Shown: positions 9,929 through 20,580, numbered from the stretch's first letter. The stretch is 64,000 bases of DNA from Rhizobium sp. SEMIA4064 (GCF_003025035.1 NZ_PYJN01000013.1:496001-560000), one strand, 5' to 3'. The notes: generated by a model not told the origin, from the letters alone. Translations and numbers: made by a program.

Positions 9929-10740
9929 GCAGCATTGCAAAAAGCGCGCGCATTCATAAGCTCGCGGTTGTTGAGGATGGAGCGGTCATTGGCGAGAACG
10001 TCGTCGTCGGTCCGTTCTGCCATGTCGGCCCCAAGGTCGTGCTGCATGATGCCGTCCAGCTCCTGACGCATGCTGTCGTGACCGGCCGGACGACGATCGG
10101 CAAGGGCACGAAGATATTCCCCATGGCTGTCGTAGGCGGCGATCCGCAGAGCGTGCATCATGGTGGTGAAGAGACGACGCTGGATGTCGGCGAGAATTGC
10201 ACGATCCGCGAAGGCGTGACGATCAATACCGGGACGGCCGACTACGGCGGCAAGACCATCGTCGGCAACGACAATCTGTTCCTTGCCAATTCGCACGTCG
10301 CCCATGATTGCCGCGTCGGCAACAATGTCATCATGTCGAACAATGTGATGCTGGCGGGGCATGTCACCGTGGAAGACCGAGTCATCCTCGGCGGCGGCTG
10401 CGCGGTGCATCAGTTTACCCGTATCGGTCGGCAAGCTTTCGTCGGTGGTCTCTCCGCCGCGAGCTACGACGTCATTCCCTATGGCATGCTGAACGGAAAT
10501 CCGGGCGTGCTCTCGGGCCTCAACATTGTCGGCATGACCCGGGCCGGAATTGAGCGTTCGGTCATCCATTCGGTTCGCCGCGCCTATAAGAGCATTTTCG
10601 AAGGCGAAGGTTCGATCCGCGACAATGCGGCGGCGATCCGCGCTGAATATGCCGATTGCAAGGAAGTGATCGAGATCCTCGATTTCATCGCCGCCGACAG
10701 CGATCGCGCATTGTCGTCGCCCAATCGCGGTAAGGGCTGA
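9925..10740 (+). CDS. lpxA: Acyl-ACP-UDP-N-acetylglucosamine O-acyltransferase
   Basis: LpxA performs the first step of lipid A synthesis, 3-O-acylation of UDP-GlcNAc. The 271-residue product consists of hexapeptide repeats forming a left-handed helix, with the HVAHDCRVG block carrying the catalytic His, [17 protein letters not shown], and a helical C-terminal domain ([12 protein letters not shown]). The ATG at 9925 overlaps the fabZ stop by four bases. The usual lpxD-fabZ-lpxA-lpxI-lpxB order of alphaproteobacteria is intact. Confidence 0.96.
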   Translation: MSSIAKSARIHKLAVVEDGAVIGENVVVGPFCHVGPKVVLHDAVQLLTHAVVTGRTTIGKGTKIFPMAVVGGDPQSVHHGGEETTLDVGENCTIREGVTINTGTADYGGKTIVGNDNLFLANSHVAHDCRVGNNVIMSNNVMLAGHVTVEDRVILGGGCAVHQFTRIGRQAFVGGLSAASYDVIPYGMLNGNPGVLSGLNIVGMTRAGIERSVIHSVRRAYKSIFEGEGSIRDNAAAIRAEYADCKEVIEILDFIAADSDRALSSPNRGKG

Positions 10741-10741
10741 G

Positions 10742-11623
10742 GTGGCCGCGAGCGGTCAAAGCCATACGGGCAGGCTGGCGATCATCGCAGGCAGCGGCTT
10801 TTTGCCGGCCTATGTCGCCGACGCCGCCCGCCAGGCAGGTGAAAATCCTGTTATCATAGCACTGACGGACGAGGCGGATCGCGATTGGTCCGCTTTCGAT
10901 CATGCCAATCTCGGCGTCGGCAATTTTGCCGGCCTGGAGGCGATGTTTCGCCGCTATGGGGTCGACCGGGTCGTGATGTCCGGCGGTGTTGCGCGCCGTC
11001 CGCCTTGGCGCGACGTGCGCCCGACCTGGCGCGTCATCAAGGAATTGCCGTTGACCATCCGCACCCTTCTTTCCGGCGGCGATAATGCCGTGTTGCAGAT
11101 GGTGATCCGCTTGATCGAGGCTGGCGGCGTCCGCGTCGTCGGCGCGCATGAGATCGCACCGGATTTGTTGGCGACCACCGGGCCGCTTGGCCGTTTCTCG
11201 CCATCGGAAGAGGACCTGCGCGATATTGCGCAAGGTGCGAAGGCAGCCGTTGCGCTGGGGCTGCTGGATGTCGGGCAGGGTGCCGTCAGCGTCGGCGGCC
11301 GCGTCGTGGCACTCGAAGGCGCCGAGGGCACGGACAAGATGATCGAGCGTGTGGCAGGTTTGCGGGCCGACGGGCGCATATCAAAACGTCGTCGCGGCGT
11401 ATTGGTGAAGCTCTGCAAGCCTCAGCAGGATGTACGCGCAGACCTGCCGTCGATCGGGGTCTCGACGGTACTCAACGCCAAGAGAGCCGGCCTTGCCGGC
11501 ATCGCCGTCGAGGCTGGCAGGGCGCTGGTCCTGGAACGTGAAGCGGTCATCGCGGCTGCCGACGAAGCCGGGCTTTTCGTCTGCGGCATCGACCGTGGCC
11601 TCAGCGCGGAGGGCTTCATGTGA
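10742..11623 (+). CDS. lpxI: UDP-2,3-diacylglucosamine pyrophosphatase LpxI
   Basis: LpxI hydrolyses UDP-2,3-diacylglucosamine to lipid X and UMP, the step done by the unrelated LpxH in enterobacteria. The 293-residue product matches the DUF1009/LpxI family: LAIIAGSGFLPAYVADAA at the N-terminus, RVVMSGGVARRP, and GVLVKLCKPQQDVRADLPSIG in the C-terminal domain. It starts with GTG at 10742, one base after the lpxA stop, and overlaps lpxB by four bases. Its position between lpxA and lpxB supports the assignment. Confidence 0.93.
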   Translation: MAASGQSHTGRLAIIAGSGFLPAYVADAARQAGENPVIIALTDEADRDWSAFDHANLGVGNFAGLEAMFRRYGVDRVVMSGGVARRPPWRDVRPTWRVIKELPLTIRTLLSGGDNAVLQMVIRLIEAGGVRVVGAHEIAPDLLATTGPLGRFSPSEEDLRDIAQGAKAAVALGLLDVGQGAVSVGGRVVALEGAEGTDKMIERVAGLRADGRISKRRRGVLVKLCKPQQDVRADLPSIGVSTVLNAKRAGLAGIAVEAGRALVLEREAVIAAADEAGLFVCGIDRGLSAEGFM

Positions 11624-12801
11624 GCGGTGCGCCGTTGAAACTCGCTGTCATCGCCGGCGAGGTCTCCGGCGATCTGCTTGGCGGCGATCTCGTCGCGGCA
11701 TTGAAGCAACGCTACGATGGCCCCATCGAGCTAATCGGCGTTGGTGGCGACGCGCTGGAAGCGCAGGGCTTGCGTTCGCTTTTCGATTATTCCGAACTGT
11801 CGATCATGGGTTTTGCGCAGGTTATCAAGCGCTTGCCGAAACTGCTTGCCCGTATCCGCCAGACGGCGGACGCCATCATCGCGGCCAAGCCTGACGTGCT
11901 GCTCATCATAGACAGCCCGGATTTCACCCATCGCGTCGCCAAGAAGGTCCGCGCTGCGCTGCCTGACCTGCCGGTCGTCGACTATGTCTGCCCGAGCGTG
12001 TGGGCGTGGAAAGAATATCGCGCGCAGAAGATGCTCGCCTATGTCGATCACGTCCTCGCCATTCTACCCTTCGAGCCGGCGGCGATGCAGCGGCTGGCGG
12101 GGCCGGCTACCACCTATGTCGGCCATCGCCTGACGGTGGATCCGAACCTGCTGGAGACCCGTCGCCTGCGTGCGCTTCGGGTGCCTAGCGCGCCTGATGG
12201 CGAGAAGACGATCCTGCTGCTTCCCGGATCGCGTTCCTCGGAAATTCGCCAGCTTCTGCCGGTTTTCGAGCAGGCGGTGCTGGAGCTTAGCCGGCGAAGC
12301 GATCGCGTTCGTTATGTCTTGCCGACCGTTCCGCGGCAGGAGGCATTGGTGCGCTCGCTGCTTGAAAACTGGAGCGTCAAGCCGGATGTCTTCGTCGGCC
12401 AGGATGCCAAGTGGAATGCTTTTGCGGAAGCGGATGCTGCAATGGCAGCCTCCGGCACCGTGGTTCTGGAATTGGGGCTTGCGGGCGTTCCCGTCATTTC
12501 GGCCTATAAGACCGAGTGGCTCGCCCGGTTCGTGCTTTCGCGCATCAAAACCTGGACGGCGGCTCTGCCGAATTTGATTGCGGATTATGCCGTGGTGCCC
12601 GAGCTGATCAACGACGTGCTGCGTCCCGGTCTGTTGGCCCGCTATATGGAGCGCTTGTCGAATGATACGCCGGAGCTTGCGGCTATGCTTCACGGCTACG
12701 ATCTGGTCTGGCAGCGAATGCAGACCGAGGAACCGCCTGGCGAAAAGGCGGCGGCGATCGTTCTCGATGTCTTGTCCAAGAAAAAACCCGGCCATTTCTG
12801 A
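11620..12801 (+). CDS. lpxB: Lipid-A-disaccharide synthase
   Basis: LpxB joins lipid X and UDP-2,3-diacylglucosamine into the tetraacyl disaccharide; it is a GT19 glycosyltransferase at the inner membrane. The 393-residue product has IAGEVSGDLLGGDL at the N-terminus, DSPDFTHRVAKKVR, VCPSVWAWKEYR and LLPGSRSSEIRQLLPVF in the nucleotide-binding half. It begins with GTG at 11620, overlapping lpxI. The stop codon sits in the loop of an intrinsic terminator that ends the cluster. Confidence 0.95.
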   Translation: MSGAPLKLAVIAGEVSGDLLGGDLVAALKQRYDGPIELIGVGGDALEAQGLRSLFDYSELSIMGFAQVIKRLPKLLARIRQTADAIIAAKPDVLLIIDSPDFTHRVAKKVRAALPDLPVVDYVCPSVWAWKEYRAQKMLAYVDHVLAILPFEPAAMQRLAGPATTYVGHRLTVDPNLLETRRLRALRVPSAPDGEKTILLLPGSRSSEIRQLLPVFEQAVLELSRRSDRVRYVLPTVPRQEALVRSLLENWSVKPDVFVGQDAKWNAFAEADAAMAASGTVVLELGLAGVPVISAYKTEWLARFVLSRIKTWTAALPNLIADYAVVPELINDVLRPGLLARYMERLSNDTPELAAMLHGYDLVWQRMQTEEPPGEKAAAIVLDVLSKKKPGHF

Positions 12802-12812
12802 CCGGGTTTTTT
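12781..12812. terminator. Bidirectional terminator between lpxB and gltA
   Basis: AAAAAACCCGG (12781-12791) pairs with CCGGGTTTTTT (from 12802) around a loop that contains the lpxB stop. The A-run and T-run on opposite sides let it serve both lpxB and the convergent gltA. Confidence 0.85.
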
Positions 12813-12830
12813 GTTGTCTCGTTTTTCGGC

Positions 12831-14120
12831 TTAACGCTTGGAAACCGGAACGTATTCGCGCAGCGGTTCGCCGGTGTAGAGCTGGCGCGGACGGCCGATA
12901 CGCTGTTCCGGATCTTCGATCATCTCGTTCCACTGAGCGATCCAGCCGACGGTGCGGGCAAGCGCAAACAGCACTGTGAACATGGTCGTGGGGAAGCCCA
13001 GGGCCTTCAGCGTGATGCCGGAATAGAAGTCGACGTTCGGGTAAAGCTTCTTCTCGATGAAATAGTCATCGGTCAGCGCGATACGTTCCAGTTCGATCGC
13101 GATGTCGAGCAACGGATCGTCCTTGATGCCGAGTTCGCCGAGCACTTCGTGCGCCGTCTTCTGCATGATCTTGGCGCGCGGATCGTAGTTCTTGTAGACG
13201 CGATGGCCGAAGCCCATCAGACGGAACGGATCGTTCTTGTCCTTGGCGCGGGCGATATATTCCGGAATACGGTCAACCGTGCCGATTTCCGTCAGCATGT
13301 TGAGCGCTGCTTCATTGGCGCCGCCATGAGCCGGGCCCCAGAGGCATGCGATGCCAGCGGCAACGCAAGCGAACGGGTTGGCGCCGGAAGAGCCAGCGAG
13401 ACGAACCGTCGAGGTCGACGCGTTCTGCTCATGATCCGCGTGCAGGATGAAGATGCGGTCCATGGCGCGTGCAAGCACCGGATTGACTACATATTCCTCG
13501 CAGGGCACGGCAAAGCACATGCGCAGGAAATTCGAGGCATAGTCGAGATCGTTCTTCGGGTAAACGAAGGGCTGGCCGATATGGTACTTGTAAGCCATGG
13601 CGGCAAGCGTCGGCATCTTGGCGATCATGCGCAGGCTTGCGACCATGCGCTGGTGCGGATCGGTGATGTCGGTGGAGTCGTGATAGAAGGCCGACAGAGC
13701 GCCGACGCAGCCGCACATGACGGCCATCGGATGCGCATCGCGGCGGAAACCGGTGAAGAAGCGGGACATTTGCTCATGCACCATGGTGTGGTGCACGACC
13801 CTGTAATCGAAGTCTTTCTTCTGGGCTGCGGTCGGCAATTCGCCGTAGAGCAGCAGGTAACAGACTTCGAGGAAATCGCCGTGTTCAGCAAGCTGTTCGA
13901 TCGGATAACCGCGATGCAGCAGAACGCCTTCGTCGCCATCAATAAAGGTGATTCTGGACTCGCACGACGCAGTCGAGGTGAAGCCAGGATCGTAGGTGAA
14001 AGTGGAGGTGTTCTTATAAAGGGCACCAATATCAATGACACTTGGGCCGATGGTTCCGGTCTTAACCGGCAAATCCACCGTCTTTTCACCCCAAGTTAGT
14101 TTCGCGCTTTGTTCCGTCAT
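12831..14120 (-). CDS. gltA: Citrate synthase
   Basis: GltA condenses oxaloacetate and acetyl-CoA, the entry to the TCA cycle. The 429-residue type II hexameric-type enzyme shows the [21 protein letters not shown] N-terminal block (here [16 protein letters not shown]), [13 protein letters not shown] with the catalytic His region, [15 protein letters not shown], and [13 protein letters not shown] with the catalytic Asp. A strong ribosome site (TTGGAGGATCAGC) precedes the ATG at 14120. It is convergent with lpxB and divergent from comEC. Confidence 0.97.
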   Translation of the reverse strand: MTEQSAKLTWGEKTVDLPVKTGTIGPSVIDIGALYKNTSTFTYDPGFTSTASCESRITFIDGDEGVLLHRGYPIEQLAEHGDFLEVCYLLLYGELPTAAQKKDFDYRVVHHTMVHEQMSRFFTGFRRDAHPMAVMCGCVGALSAFYHDSTDITDPHQRMVASLRMIAKMPTLAAMAYKYHIGQPFVYPKNDLDYASNFLRMCFAVPCEEYVVNPVLARAMDRIFILHADHEQNASTSTVRLAGSSGANPFACVAAGIACLWGPAHGGANEAALNMLTEIGTVDRIPEYIARAKDKNDPFRLMGFGHRVYKNYDPRAKIMQKTAHEVLGELGIKDDPLLDIAIELERIALTDDYFIEKKLYPNVDFYSGITLKALGFPTTMFTVLFALARTVGWIAQWNEMIEDPEQRIGRPRQLYTGEPLREYVPVSKR

Positions 14121-14399
14121 GCTGATCCTCCAAGATTTGGCGGGATGGCGCCTTAAAAAGCGCCAAAGGGTTAAGCGACTAACGATTAGCTATATGATCC
14201 AGAGCCTAATGCCAAGTTATCGTTACGCCTATTTGTGCATTGCGGTATCAACTTTTGGGCACTGCGGTAGGCGGACTCGTCGTGCGCTAACATGAATTGG
14301 CGTCATTTGTTGGAGATTAGGCCGATTTCAGTTGAAATCACCTAGCGGTGACGGCAAAACTCTCGCTCTAGCTGTAGTTTTGCGTGGGCGCTGGGGTAT
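14121..14399. promoter_or_regulatory. Divergent gltA/comEC intergenic region with a gltA leader hairpin
   Basis: In the gltA leader, TGGCGC (14146-14151) and GCGCCA (14160-14165) form a 6-bp stem, just upstream of the ribosome site. A CTATAT box occurs at 14190-14195 but no convincing -35 partner was found for either gene. The rest is AT-richer than the flanks and holds no gene I can support. Confidence 0.4.
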
Positions 14400-16859
14400 A
14401 TGCCTAATTTAGAGGCACCGGATCCGCAGGTGGAAAGTAGGGAGTTTGCTGCGGTTGCCGAGCGCGAGCACGGCATCGGCACGACTATTTCTGCTACCAA
14501 AGCGATGCGGCCGGAGCGAACACAGGATCACGCCGCGCTTATTGCCCGTCTTCGCCTTGCGGCAGGCAGCATCCGACTCGGCATTTACCATTTGGTCGAA
14601 GAAGAGGCGGCGTACGGTCGCGCGATGCTGTTTGCGCCGGTCTATATCGGCGCCGGCGCGATCTTCTGGTTTGCCGCCGGAGCCGATCCGCCGCCGCAGG
14701 CCGTTTTTGCCGCCCTCCTTATCTTCGCAGCCGCTTTCTTCATCCAACAGGAGGCGGGGCGGGTGTTGCGGCACTTGCTGTATGCGGCCATGCTTGCCTG
14801 CTCCGGCATGGCTTTGGCGCAATGCGAAACCTGGCGCGCGTCGACGGTGATGCTCGACTCTGCGGTGACGACTACGATCACCGGGCGGATCGAACGGCGC
14901 GAGGCCGACGATAAGGGGCGTTGGCGCTATGTCGTAGCTCTCGAGGCAACGGAAAAGCCGGCTGTTCGCCGGCCTCCGGCGCAGATCACCATTTTCGTGC
15001 GCAAACAGCTCCAGCCCTTTGAACTCGGGGATCGCATTCAAGGCAGGGCGCGGCTGACGCCACCGGCCGGACCCGCCTTGCCCGGTCTCAACGATTTCGC
15101 CTTCAGCGCCTATTTCGATGGCACCGGCGCGAACGGCTTTGCCTACGGAACGCCGACGCTACTATCACCGACCAGTGATGTTGCTCAGGGATCGTTTTTC
15201 GATAAGGCGGATATCTGGCTCGCGCGTTTGCGCAGCAGCATCGGCGACAGGATTAGGATGCTTTTGCCCGGTGACACCGGCGCCTTTGCGGCCTCGCTTG
15301 TCACCGATGAGAGACGAGCGATCTCGGATGAGACGACGGAAGCGCTGCGGACCTCAGGTCTTGCGCATATCATTGCCATCTCCGGCCTGAACATGGCGCT
15401 CTCCGCGGGCATCTTTTATGTCGGCCTGCGTTATGCCCTCAGCCTGTTTTTCGGCGTGGCCCAGGCCTGGCCAACGAAGAAGATCGCAGCCTTCGGCGCG
15501 CTGGTCACGGTGACAGCCTATTATTTCATTTCCGGCTTCGGCGTATCGGCAGAGCGCGCTTTCATCATGATGGCGATCATGCTGGTTGCCGTGCTCTTCG
15601 ACCGGCCATCCCTCAGCCTCCGAAACGTAGCACTGTCGGCGATCGTCATCCTCATTCTGTCACCGTCACAGGCGCTCGGACCAAGTTTCCAGATGTCCTA
15701 CGCGGCGACCTTGGCATTGGTGTCCGGTTATTCGCTCTGGACGAGGCGACCGCATCGGGAAAGCGTTCTCTCCCGGTTCCGGCTCCTGCGTCCGCTGCTC
15801 TTCGTCTCGCGCTTCTTCGGAGGCATATTGTCGACCTCCTTTATCGGCGGCGCGTCGACCGCGATCTTCTCGATAGAGCATTTTCACCGCTTGGCGACAT
15901 ATGGTCTTGTCGCCAATCTGGCGGCCATGCCGGTCGTCTCCTTTGTCGTCATGCCTTTTGGTATGGCGGCTACAATGCTGATGCCGTTTGGCGTCGATGC
16001 TCCTTTCTGGCAGATCACCGGCGCGGGACTCGATGCCGTCATCGTCGTTGCCAAAACGGTCGCCGCCTGGGGCGGCAATATTCCCTTTGGCCGACTACCG
16101 GTCTGGCTATTTCCCACGGTCATAGTCGGCTTCTTGCTGATGACCCTGCTCAAAACATGGCTGCGGCATGCGGGTGCGCTTTTGATCATTGGCTCGGTCG
16201 CAGTCGTGGCCCTCAGCCCCGGTGTTCCGAAACCCGATCTGATGATCTCCGAGGACGGTACGCTGGTCGCTTTGCTGCGAAACGGTGCGTTGACGACCAA
16301 CCGTGAGAAACCGCCCGATTTCATCTTCGAGCAGTGGCAAAGAGCCCTGGCGATCACCGAGCAGCAACCGCCTGCGATGCTTCCGCCCGACAGCCAGCTC
16401 CCTAAAATCAGCAAATCGGACAAGCATCGCCGCTTGAGTTCCGACGAACAGACCGCCGTTCGAAAGGCGATGGATGCGGCACTGGACAATGCCGGGCAGG
16501 GCGGTTTCGCCTGCCAGAAAGGGGCTTGGTGCGTGGCAATGCTGGAGAATGGCGACATGCTTGTCACCATTGAAGACGCTGCTTATCTCGCTCCGGCCTG
16601 CGATACCGCCAATATCGTCGTCACACCCATACGGCTGCGGCTTGATCGCTGCCGCTCCGGCGCTATGCTTTTTACGGGCGTAACACTTCGCCGGACTGGG
16701 TCCATCGAAATGAACCTCGGCGCCGAGAAACCGGTAATAACGGCGGCGTTTGAAAATCTAACGCGGCCATGGAGCCTTCATCGCGCCTATGACTGGCGAA
16801 CCGGTACTTTCGGAGCGCCGATCGCACCGGTGTCACCCGTCAGTGATAGCGGCGAATGA
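14400..16859 (+). CDS. comEC: ComEC/Rec2-family membrane protein without a metallo-beta-lactamase domain
   Basis: ComEC forms the inner-membrane channel for single-stranded DNA uptake in competent bacteria. The 819-residue protein has a DUF4131-like OB region (about residues 120-260), then the competence domain with [14 protein letters not shown] near residue 328 and several membrane helices. The C-terminal part (from about residue 610) shows no HxHxDH metal motif, so the lactamase-like nuclease domain of Bacillus ComEC is absent or unrecognisable. Alphaproteobacterial relatives often look like this. Whether it moves DNA here is unknown. Its end overlaps the convergent lexA end by 20 bp. The ATG at 14400 is chosen for lack of a better start. 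Confidence 0.82.
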   Translation: MPNLEAPDPQVESREFAAVAEREHGIGTTISATKAMRPERTQDHAALIARLRLAAGSIRLGIYHLVEEEAAYGRAMLFAPVYIGAGAIFWFAAGADPPPQAVFAALLIFAAAFFIQQEAGRVLRHLLYAAMLACSGMALAQCETWRASTVMLDSAVTTTITGRIERREADDKGRWRYVVALEATEKPAVRRPPAQITIFVRKQLQPFELGDRIQGRARLTPPAGPALPGLNDFAFSAYFDGTGANGFAYGTPTLLSPTSDVAQGSFFDKADIWLARLRSSIGDRIRMLLPGDTGAFAASLVTDERRAISDETTEALRTSGLAHIIAISGLNMALSAGIFYVGLRYALSLFFGVAQAWPTKKIAAFGALVTVTAYYFISGFGVSAERAFIMMAIMLVAVLFDRPSLSLRNVALSAIVILILSPSQALGPSFQMSYAATLALVSGYSLWTRRPHRESVLSRFRLLRPLLFVSRFFGGILSTSFIGGASTAIFSIEHFHRLATYGLVANLAAMPVVSFVVMPFGMAATMLMPFGVDAPFWQITGAGLDAVIVVAKTVAAWGGNIPFGRLPVWLFPTVIVGFLLMTLLKTWLRHAGALLIIGSVAVVALSPGVPKPDLMISEDGTLVALLRNGALTTNREKPPDFIFEQWQRALAITEQQPPAMLPPDSQLPKISKSDKHRRLSSDEQTAVRKAMDAALDNAGQGGFACQKGAWCVAMLENGDMLVTIEDAAYLAPACDTANIVVTPIRLRLDRCRSGAMLFTGVTLRRTGSIEMNLGAEKPVITAAFENLTRPWSLHRAYDWRTGTFGAPIAPVSPVSDSGE

Positions 16860-17562
16860 GGCCGACGAGCTTGCCTTGCACTTTCACACGATCCGGCCCG
16901 AAAATACGGGTCTCGTAAGCCGGGTTAGCGGCCTCAAGCGCGATCGAAGCTCCCTTGCGGCGGAAGCGCTTCAATGTCGCCTCTTCATCATCGACGAGAG
17001 CGACGACGATGTCGCCGGGATTGGCGGTCGTGGCGTTGCGGATAATGACGGTATCGCCATCAAAGATGCCGGCATCGATCATCGAGTCGCCCTTGACCTC
17101 CAGCGCATAGTGCTCGCCGGAGCCGAGCATGTCGGCGGGAACGGTGATGTCATGGGTATTGTTCTGGATGGCCGAGATCGGAACGCCGGCGGCGATGCGG
17201 CCCATGACGGGGACCGAGACCGAACTGTTGTTTTCCTCACTTACCGGCTTGGCGGGAGCGGGTGGCGGCACAAGTTGCGGTTTGCCAAGGCTACCCTCGA
17301 TGACGCTTGGCGAAAAGCCGCGGCGTGGCTGCAGGCTCGGGCTATAGGCCTCCGGCAGCTTGATGACTTCCAGCGCCCGGGCCCGGTTCGGCAGACGGCG
17401 GATGAAACCGCGCTCTTCCAAAGCCGTGATGAGACGGTGAATGCCAGATTTTGACGCGAGGTCCAGCGCATCTTTCATCTCGTCGAAAGATGGCGGAACG
17501 CCGGACTCCTTCATGCGTTCGTGAATGAAGAGAAGCAGTTCCTGCTGCTTGCGCGTCAACAT
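16840..17562 (-). CDS. lexA: SOS repressor LexA
   Basis: LexA represses DNA-damage genes and self-cleaves when RecA is activated. The 240-residue product has an N-terminal winged helix (residues 1-65), the Ala125-Gly126 cleavage site in GRIAAGVP, catalytic Ser160 in VKGDSM and Lys198 in EATLKRF, so it should be autoproteolytic. I chose the ATG at 17562 ([10 protein letters not shown]), the standard start of the family; a longer in-frame reading to 17679 would run through the operator. An alphaproteobacterial LexA box lies about 60-75 bp upstream, implying autoregulation. Confidence 0.96.
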   Translation of the reverse strand: MLTRKQQELLLFIHERMKESGVPPSFDEMKDALDLASKSGIHRLITALEERGFIRRLPNRARALEVIKLPEAYSPSLQPRRGFSPSVIEGSLGKPQLVPPPAPAKPVSEENNSSVSVPVMGRIAAGVPISAIQNNTHDITVPADMLGSGEHYALEVKGDSMIDAGIFDGDTVIIRNATTANPGDIVVALVDDEEATLKRFRRKGASIALEAANPAYETRIFGPDRVKVQGKLVGLIRRYH

Positions 17563-17621
17563 CGTTTTGAACCTCGGGACTGAGAAGGTGTCGTGAAACA
17601 AATCCAGAACGGACACTATAT

Positions 17622-17636
17622 GTTCCATATGTGTTC
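17622..17636 (-). promoter_or_regulatory. LexA operator (GTTC-N7-GTTC) of lexA
   Basis: GTTC at 17622-17625 and GTTC at 17633-17636 are separated by seven bases, exactly the direct-repeat SOS box known for alphaproteobacteria. Read toward lexA it overlaps a CATATA -10-like element, so bound LexA would block its own promoter. Confidence 0.85.
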
Positions 17637-17952
17637 CGCAAGTCCTTAAATTTTGGTGAATATTTTGTAAGTGTCTCAAATAAATGGGAACAGAACGGGT
17701 CCTGGGCTGACGGATTTTCTCGACGCATACAGACTAAGGTACTGATATGTATATGGAATACGATTAAATGTGATTTCTGCGATCAGGAGCGGTCCATCTC
17801 AAAAGCGATAAAAAGCCACGTTGTTTGCTCAATAGTCTCTTTGGAGAGCGATGCTCTCCGAACGAAGGAGAACAAACTGTAGATCGAACAGGAAGGATCG
17901 AATTTTCGCGGGGCTGGGATCGGCGACGATTCTAGTAATATTGGATGGAAAT
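17637..17952. other. AT-rich intergenic region between lexA and the broken DUF2721 gene
   Basis: This stretch is visibly poorer in GC than its flanks. It contains a perfect 7-bp stem (GGAGAGC 17843-17849, GCTCTCC 17853-17859) with a 3-nt loop. An open frame at 17631-17882 (83 codons) starts inside the LexA box, has no ribosome site and resembles nothing I know, so I do not call it a gene. Confidence 0.5.
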
Positions 17953-18449
17953 TCAATAGGTTGGGCTCTTACTCGAACTCCTGTGCGTATGCTCGAGCAG
18001 GGTGCGGTCGTTGGCGATCTGCTTTAGCATACTGCGACCGGCCAGAATCATCTCGAAGAGAAAGGCCACGAAAGCGCCCATGAGCGCGATGACGGCAAGG
18101 CCGAAGAACCACAGCAGTAGCTGCTCGCGAAATTGCTGGCGAATCGCTCCGCCCATGAGGCCGAGCGTTGCAAGGCATGTGCACATGCCCGATGCCGTGC
18201 CGAGCAGGACGGCAACCTCAAGCGCCAATGTCCGCCGCCGCAGATAGTAGAGCTGCAGCAGCCGCGTTTCATCCGGGTCCTCCGAAGTCACCCGTTCGAA
18301 AAGGCTGTTGACCCGGTCCGAGACGCGGGCGAGCCTAGCCGAGAAAACATTGAGGCACCCGGCGGTGCCGGCCAGGCCAGCAGAAAGACCGGCGTCAGCG
18401 CTATTTGAATAACGTGCGCGGCAGCAGACGTTAGCTGGTCGTTCAGCAC
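17953..18449 (-). pseudogene. DUF2721-family membrane protein, frameshifted by a 5-bp tandem duplication
   Basis: The reading starts at GTG 18449 behind a strong AAGGAG site and gives LNDQLTSAAAHVIQIALTPV, the DUF2721 N-terminus. The rest of the family (CLNVFSARLARVSDRVNSL and two later membrane helices) is in another frame. At the join the plus strand reads GGCCA twice (18370-18374 and 18375-18379). Removing one copy restores an uninterrupted 163-residue protein with the family spacing between LTPVFLL and LNVFSARLARVSDR. The function of DUF2721 proteins is unknown. The break could be a pseudogene, a reversible slippage allele or a sequencing error. Confidence 0.8.
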
Positions 18450-18549
18450 GCTCGATCTCCTTTCCGACGTCATCCGCATCAGGTTCGGGGTGTTGCTTCG
18501 GCAAGGAAGGACGTCAGCGTGAGGCCGTGGCTGATCTCACGCGAATGTT

Positions 18550-20580
18550 TTACGTCGGTGGCGCCGGCGATTGTGCCAACTGTTCAGCGGTTCTCTTTTT
18601 GTGCATTGTCAGAGCGGCGGCTGCGGTGTCGGATTTCTCCTCGCCGCCCACCTGGACGGTTGGCTGAGCGAATTCGATACCGTTTTCCATGAAGGCGTCG
18701 CGGATCATGGTGTAGGCGCGCCGCCGGATATAGGTTTGCCGACCGGGAAGGACGGTGAAGGCAAAGCTCAGTTCGATACCGAAGTCGCCGATCTGCTCGA
18801 CGCCCTTCATTTTCAGGGTCTCGAGGATTTGCGGGCCGATTTCCGGATCTTCCTTCAATTGCTCTCCGATTTGCTTGGCGATCTTCTTCGCCTTGGCGAC
18901 ATCGGTGTTGAACGGAACCCGCAGCATGAATTTATCGATCGCCCAGTCACGGCTCATGTTCTGAACGGCGCCAAGTTCGCCGAAGGGAACCGTGAACACC
19001 GGACCGCGATGATGTCGAAGCCTGACGGAACGCAGGCTGAAGGATTCCACAGTTCCCTTGTAGCTGCCGCTCTGAATGTATTCGCCAACGCGGAAGGCAT
19101 CGTCCATGAGGTAGAAAATGCCGCTGACGATATCCTTGACGAGCGTTTGCGAGCCGAAGCCTATCGCCACGCCGAATATGCCGGCTCCCGCAATCAGCGG
19201 CCCGATCTGCACGCCCATTTCCGACAATACCGTGAGGACGGCGGCCGCGATGACGATGGCTGCAAGCGCGTTGCGGAAGATCGGCAGCAGGGTGCGAAGG
19301 CGGCCCGCGCGCGCGGCTTCCGCCGACGGCGAGGATGCGTCGCTATCGGCAACGCTCAATCTCTCGTCAATGAATGCTTTCGACAACTGCCAGCAGAGAT
19401 CGGCCAAAATCAGGATGACGACGCTCTTCAGTGCGCCGCGAACGGCTGCGTCGATTGCCGGATTTTCTCGTGCGAGGATGTTGGGATCATAGTGCCAGAT
19501 GACTGTGATCCAGCCGACCGCGGCTGCGATGACGAGTGCCCGCGCACCACGGACTGCCAACACCATGCGCGCACTGTTCTTGTTGTCGCTCGGCCACCGT
19601 CCTTTTGCGAATGCCTCTGCCGTTCGTCCGACGGCGGACAGCAATCCCGGAAGAATAACGGCATAGACCCCAAGCCAGAAAAGACCGAGGAAGTTTGTCA
19701 CCCAAAGAAGCCAGAGGCCGATCGCGTAGACTGAATAGAGGGTATTCACAAGCGCTAGCTGCCTGGAGGCTGTCGCATCGCCCGGCCGTCGCCACACGGC
19801 TTCAAATACGATTAGCAACAGGAGAATGGAGAAGCCGTGGGAAATGACGGTGCCGACGTCTCCGTCGATGGAGAGCGGTTTGGTCAGCGACGTCGTGGCG
19901 CCGGCGAAGGCCAGAACGGCGATGAAGAGACAGGCTCTATGGTAGCCGAAGGGCGACAAGGCGCCTGCGTCCCTCGATAGCTTGCAGCAGGCAAACACGA
20001 GGCGAGCGGCGATGAATGCCAGCAGATAAAACAGGATCACCACATGCAGAAGTGGCGGCCAGTCGATGGCCAGGAAAATGCCGGAGCTGACGAGGGTGAA
20101 AGCGATCCATGGCCCGAATTCTCCGATCGTGTGTGCGACAAGAGGATTTTGAAACCGGGCTTTGAGGACAGTTTTTTTGAAAAACCATTCCCCCGCGAGA
20201 CCGATGCAGACCAGTATGGTGAGCATGACGAATGCTGGCGCAAAGCCGCTGTTCCTTGCCTGCTCACGCACCCTGCGCGCTGCATCGGCGAGCTGCACCG
20301 GGACATTCGGAATCGCCGCTCGCAGCGCCTGATATCGCGCCCGAGCGCGGGCTTCGCCGCTCTCGATCAATGTCGCTGTCGCCGCGGTAGGCTGCTGCTC
20401 CGCCGCCTGCCGCTTTTCCAGCCACTGGCGTAGCTCCGGATCATTCATCAAGCGAAGCAATTCGGACACTTTTGCAGGCGGTGCCGCAGGGGGTGTTTCG
20501 GCAACCTGCGCCCGGCACAGTTGCGGCACGATCATCATAAAAAGAAGAACCAAAACACCAGGGATCAGGCGCCGAAACAT
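18550..20580 (-). CDS. Large MscS-family mechanosensitive channel
   Basis: MscS-type channels release solutes on osmotic downshock. The 676-residue protein has a signal peptide (hydrophobic to about residue 22, ending CRAQ), a periplasmic segment rich in Ala/Glu/Arg (about 25-110), about ten membrane segments, and the MscS core: a pore helix with LIAGAGIFGVAIGFGSQTLV, the beta domain (YKGTVESFSLRSVRLR) and the alpha/beta end domain. The extra N-terminal membrane part resembles the longer YbdG/YnaI or MscK-like groups. A T-poor junction separates it from the DUF900 gene 68 bp away on the same strand, so co-transcription is possible. The specific subfamily is not resolved. Confidence 0.88.
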   Translation of the reverse strand: MFRRLIPGVLVLLFMMIVPQLCRAQVAETPPAAPPAKVSELLRLMNDPELRQWLEKRQAAEQQPTAATATLIESGEARARARYQALRAAIPNVPVQLADAARRVREQARNSGFAPAFVMLTILVCIGLAGEWFFKKTVLKARFQNPLVAHTIGEFGPWIAFTLVSSGIFLAIDWPPLLHVVILFYLLAFIAARLVFACCKLSRDAGALSPFGYHRACLFIAVLAFAGATTSLTKPLSIDGDVGTVISHGFSILLLLIVFEAVWRRPGDATASRQLALVNTLYSVYAIGLWLLWVTNFLGLFWLGVYAVILPGLLSAVGRTAEAFAKGRWPSDNKNSARMVLAVRGARALVIAAAVGWITVIWHYDPNILARENPAIDAAVRGALKSVVILILADLCWQLSKAFIDERLSVADSDASSPSAEAARAGRLRTLLPIFRNALAAIVIAAAVLTVLSEMGVQIGPLIAGAGIFGVAIGFGSQTLVKDIVSGIFYLMDDAFRVGEYIQSGSYKGTVESFSLRSVRLRHHRGPVFTVPFGELGAVQNMSRDWAIDKFMLRVPFNTDVAKAKKIAKQIGEQLKEDPEIGPQILETLKMKGVEQIGDFGIELSFAFTVLPGRQTYIRRRAYTMIRDAFMENGIEFAQPTVQVGGEEKSDTAAAALTMHKKRTAEQLAQSPAPPT

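Noticed and set aside
17686..17698. GAAC-A-GAAC near lexA as a second SOS box
   Set aside because: The spacing between the half sites is one base, not the seven needed for alphaproteobacterial LexA boxes.
17631..17882. 83-codon plus-strand frame after the LexA box
   Set aside because: Starts inside the operator, no ribosome site, AT-rich region, no recognised family.
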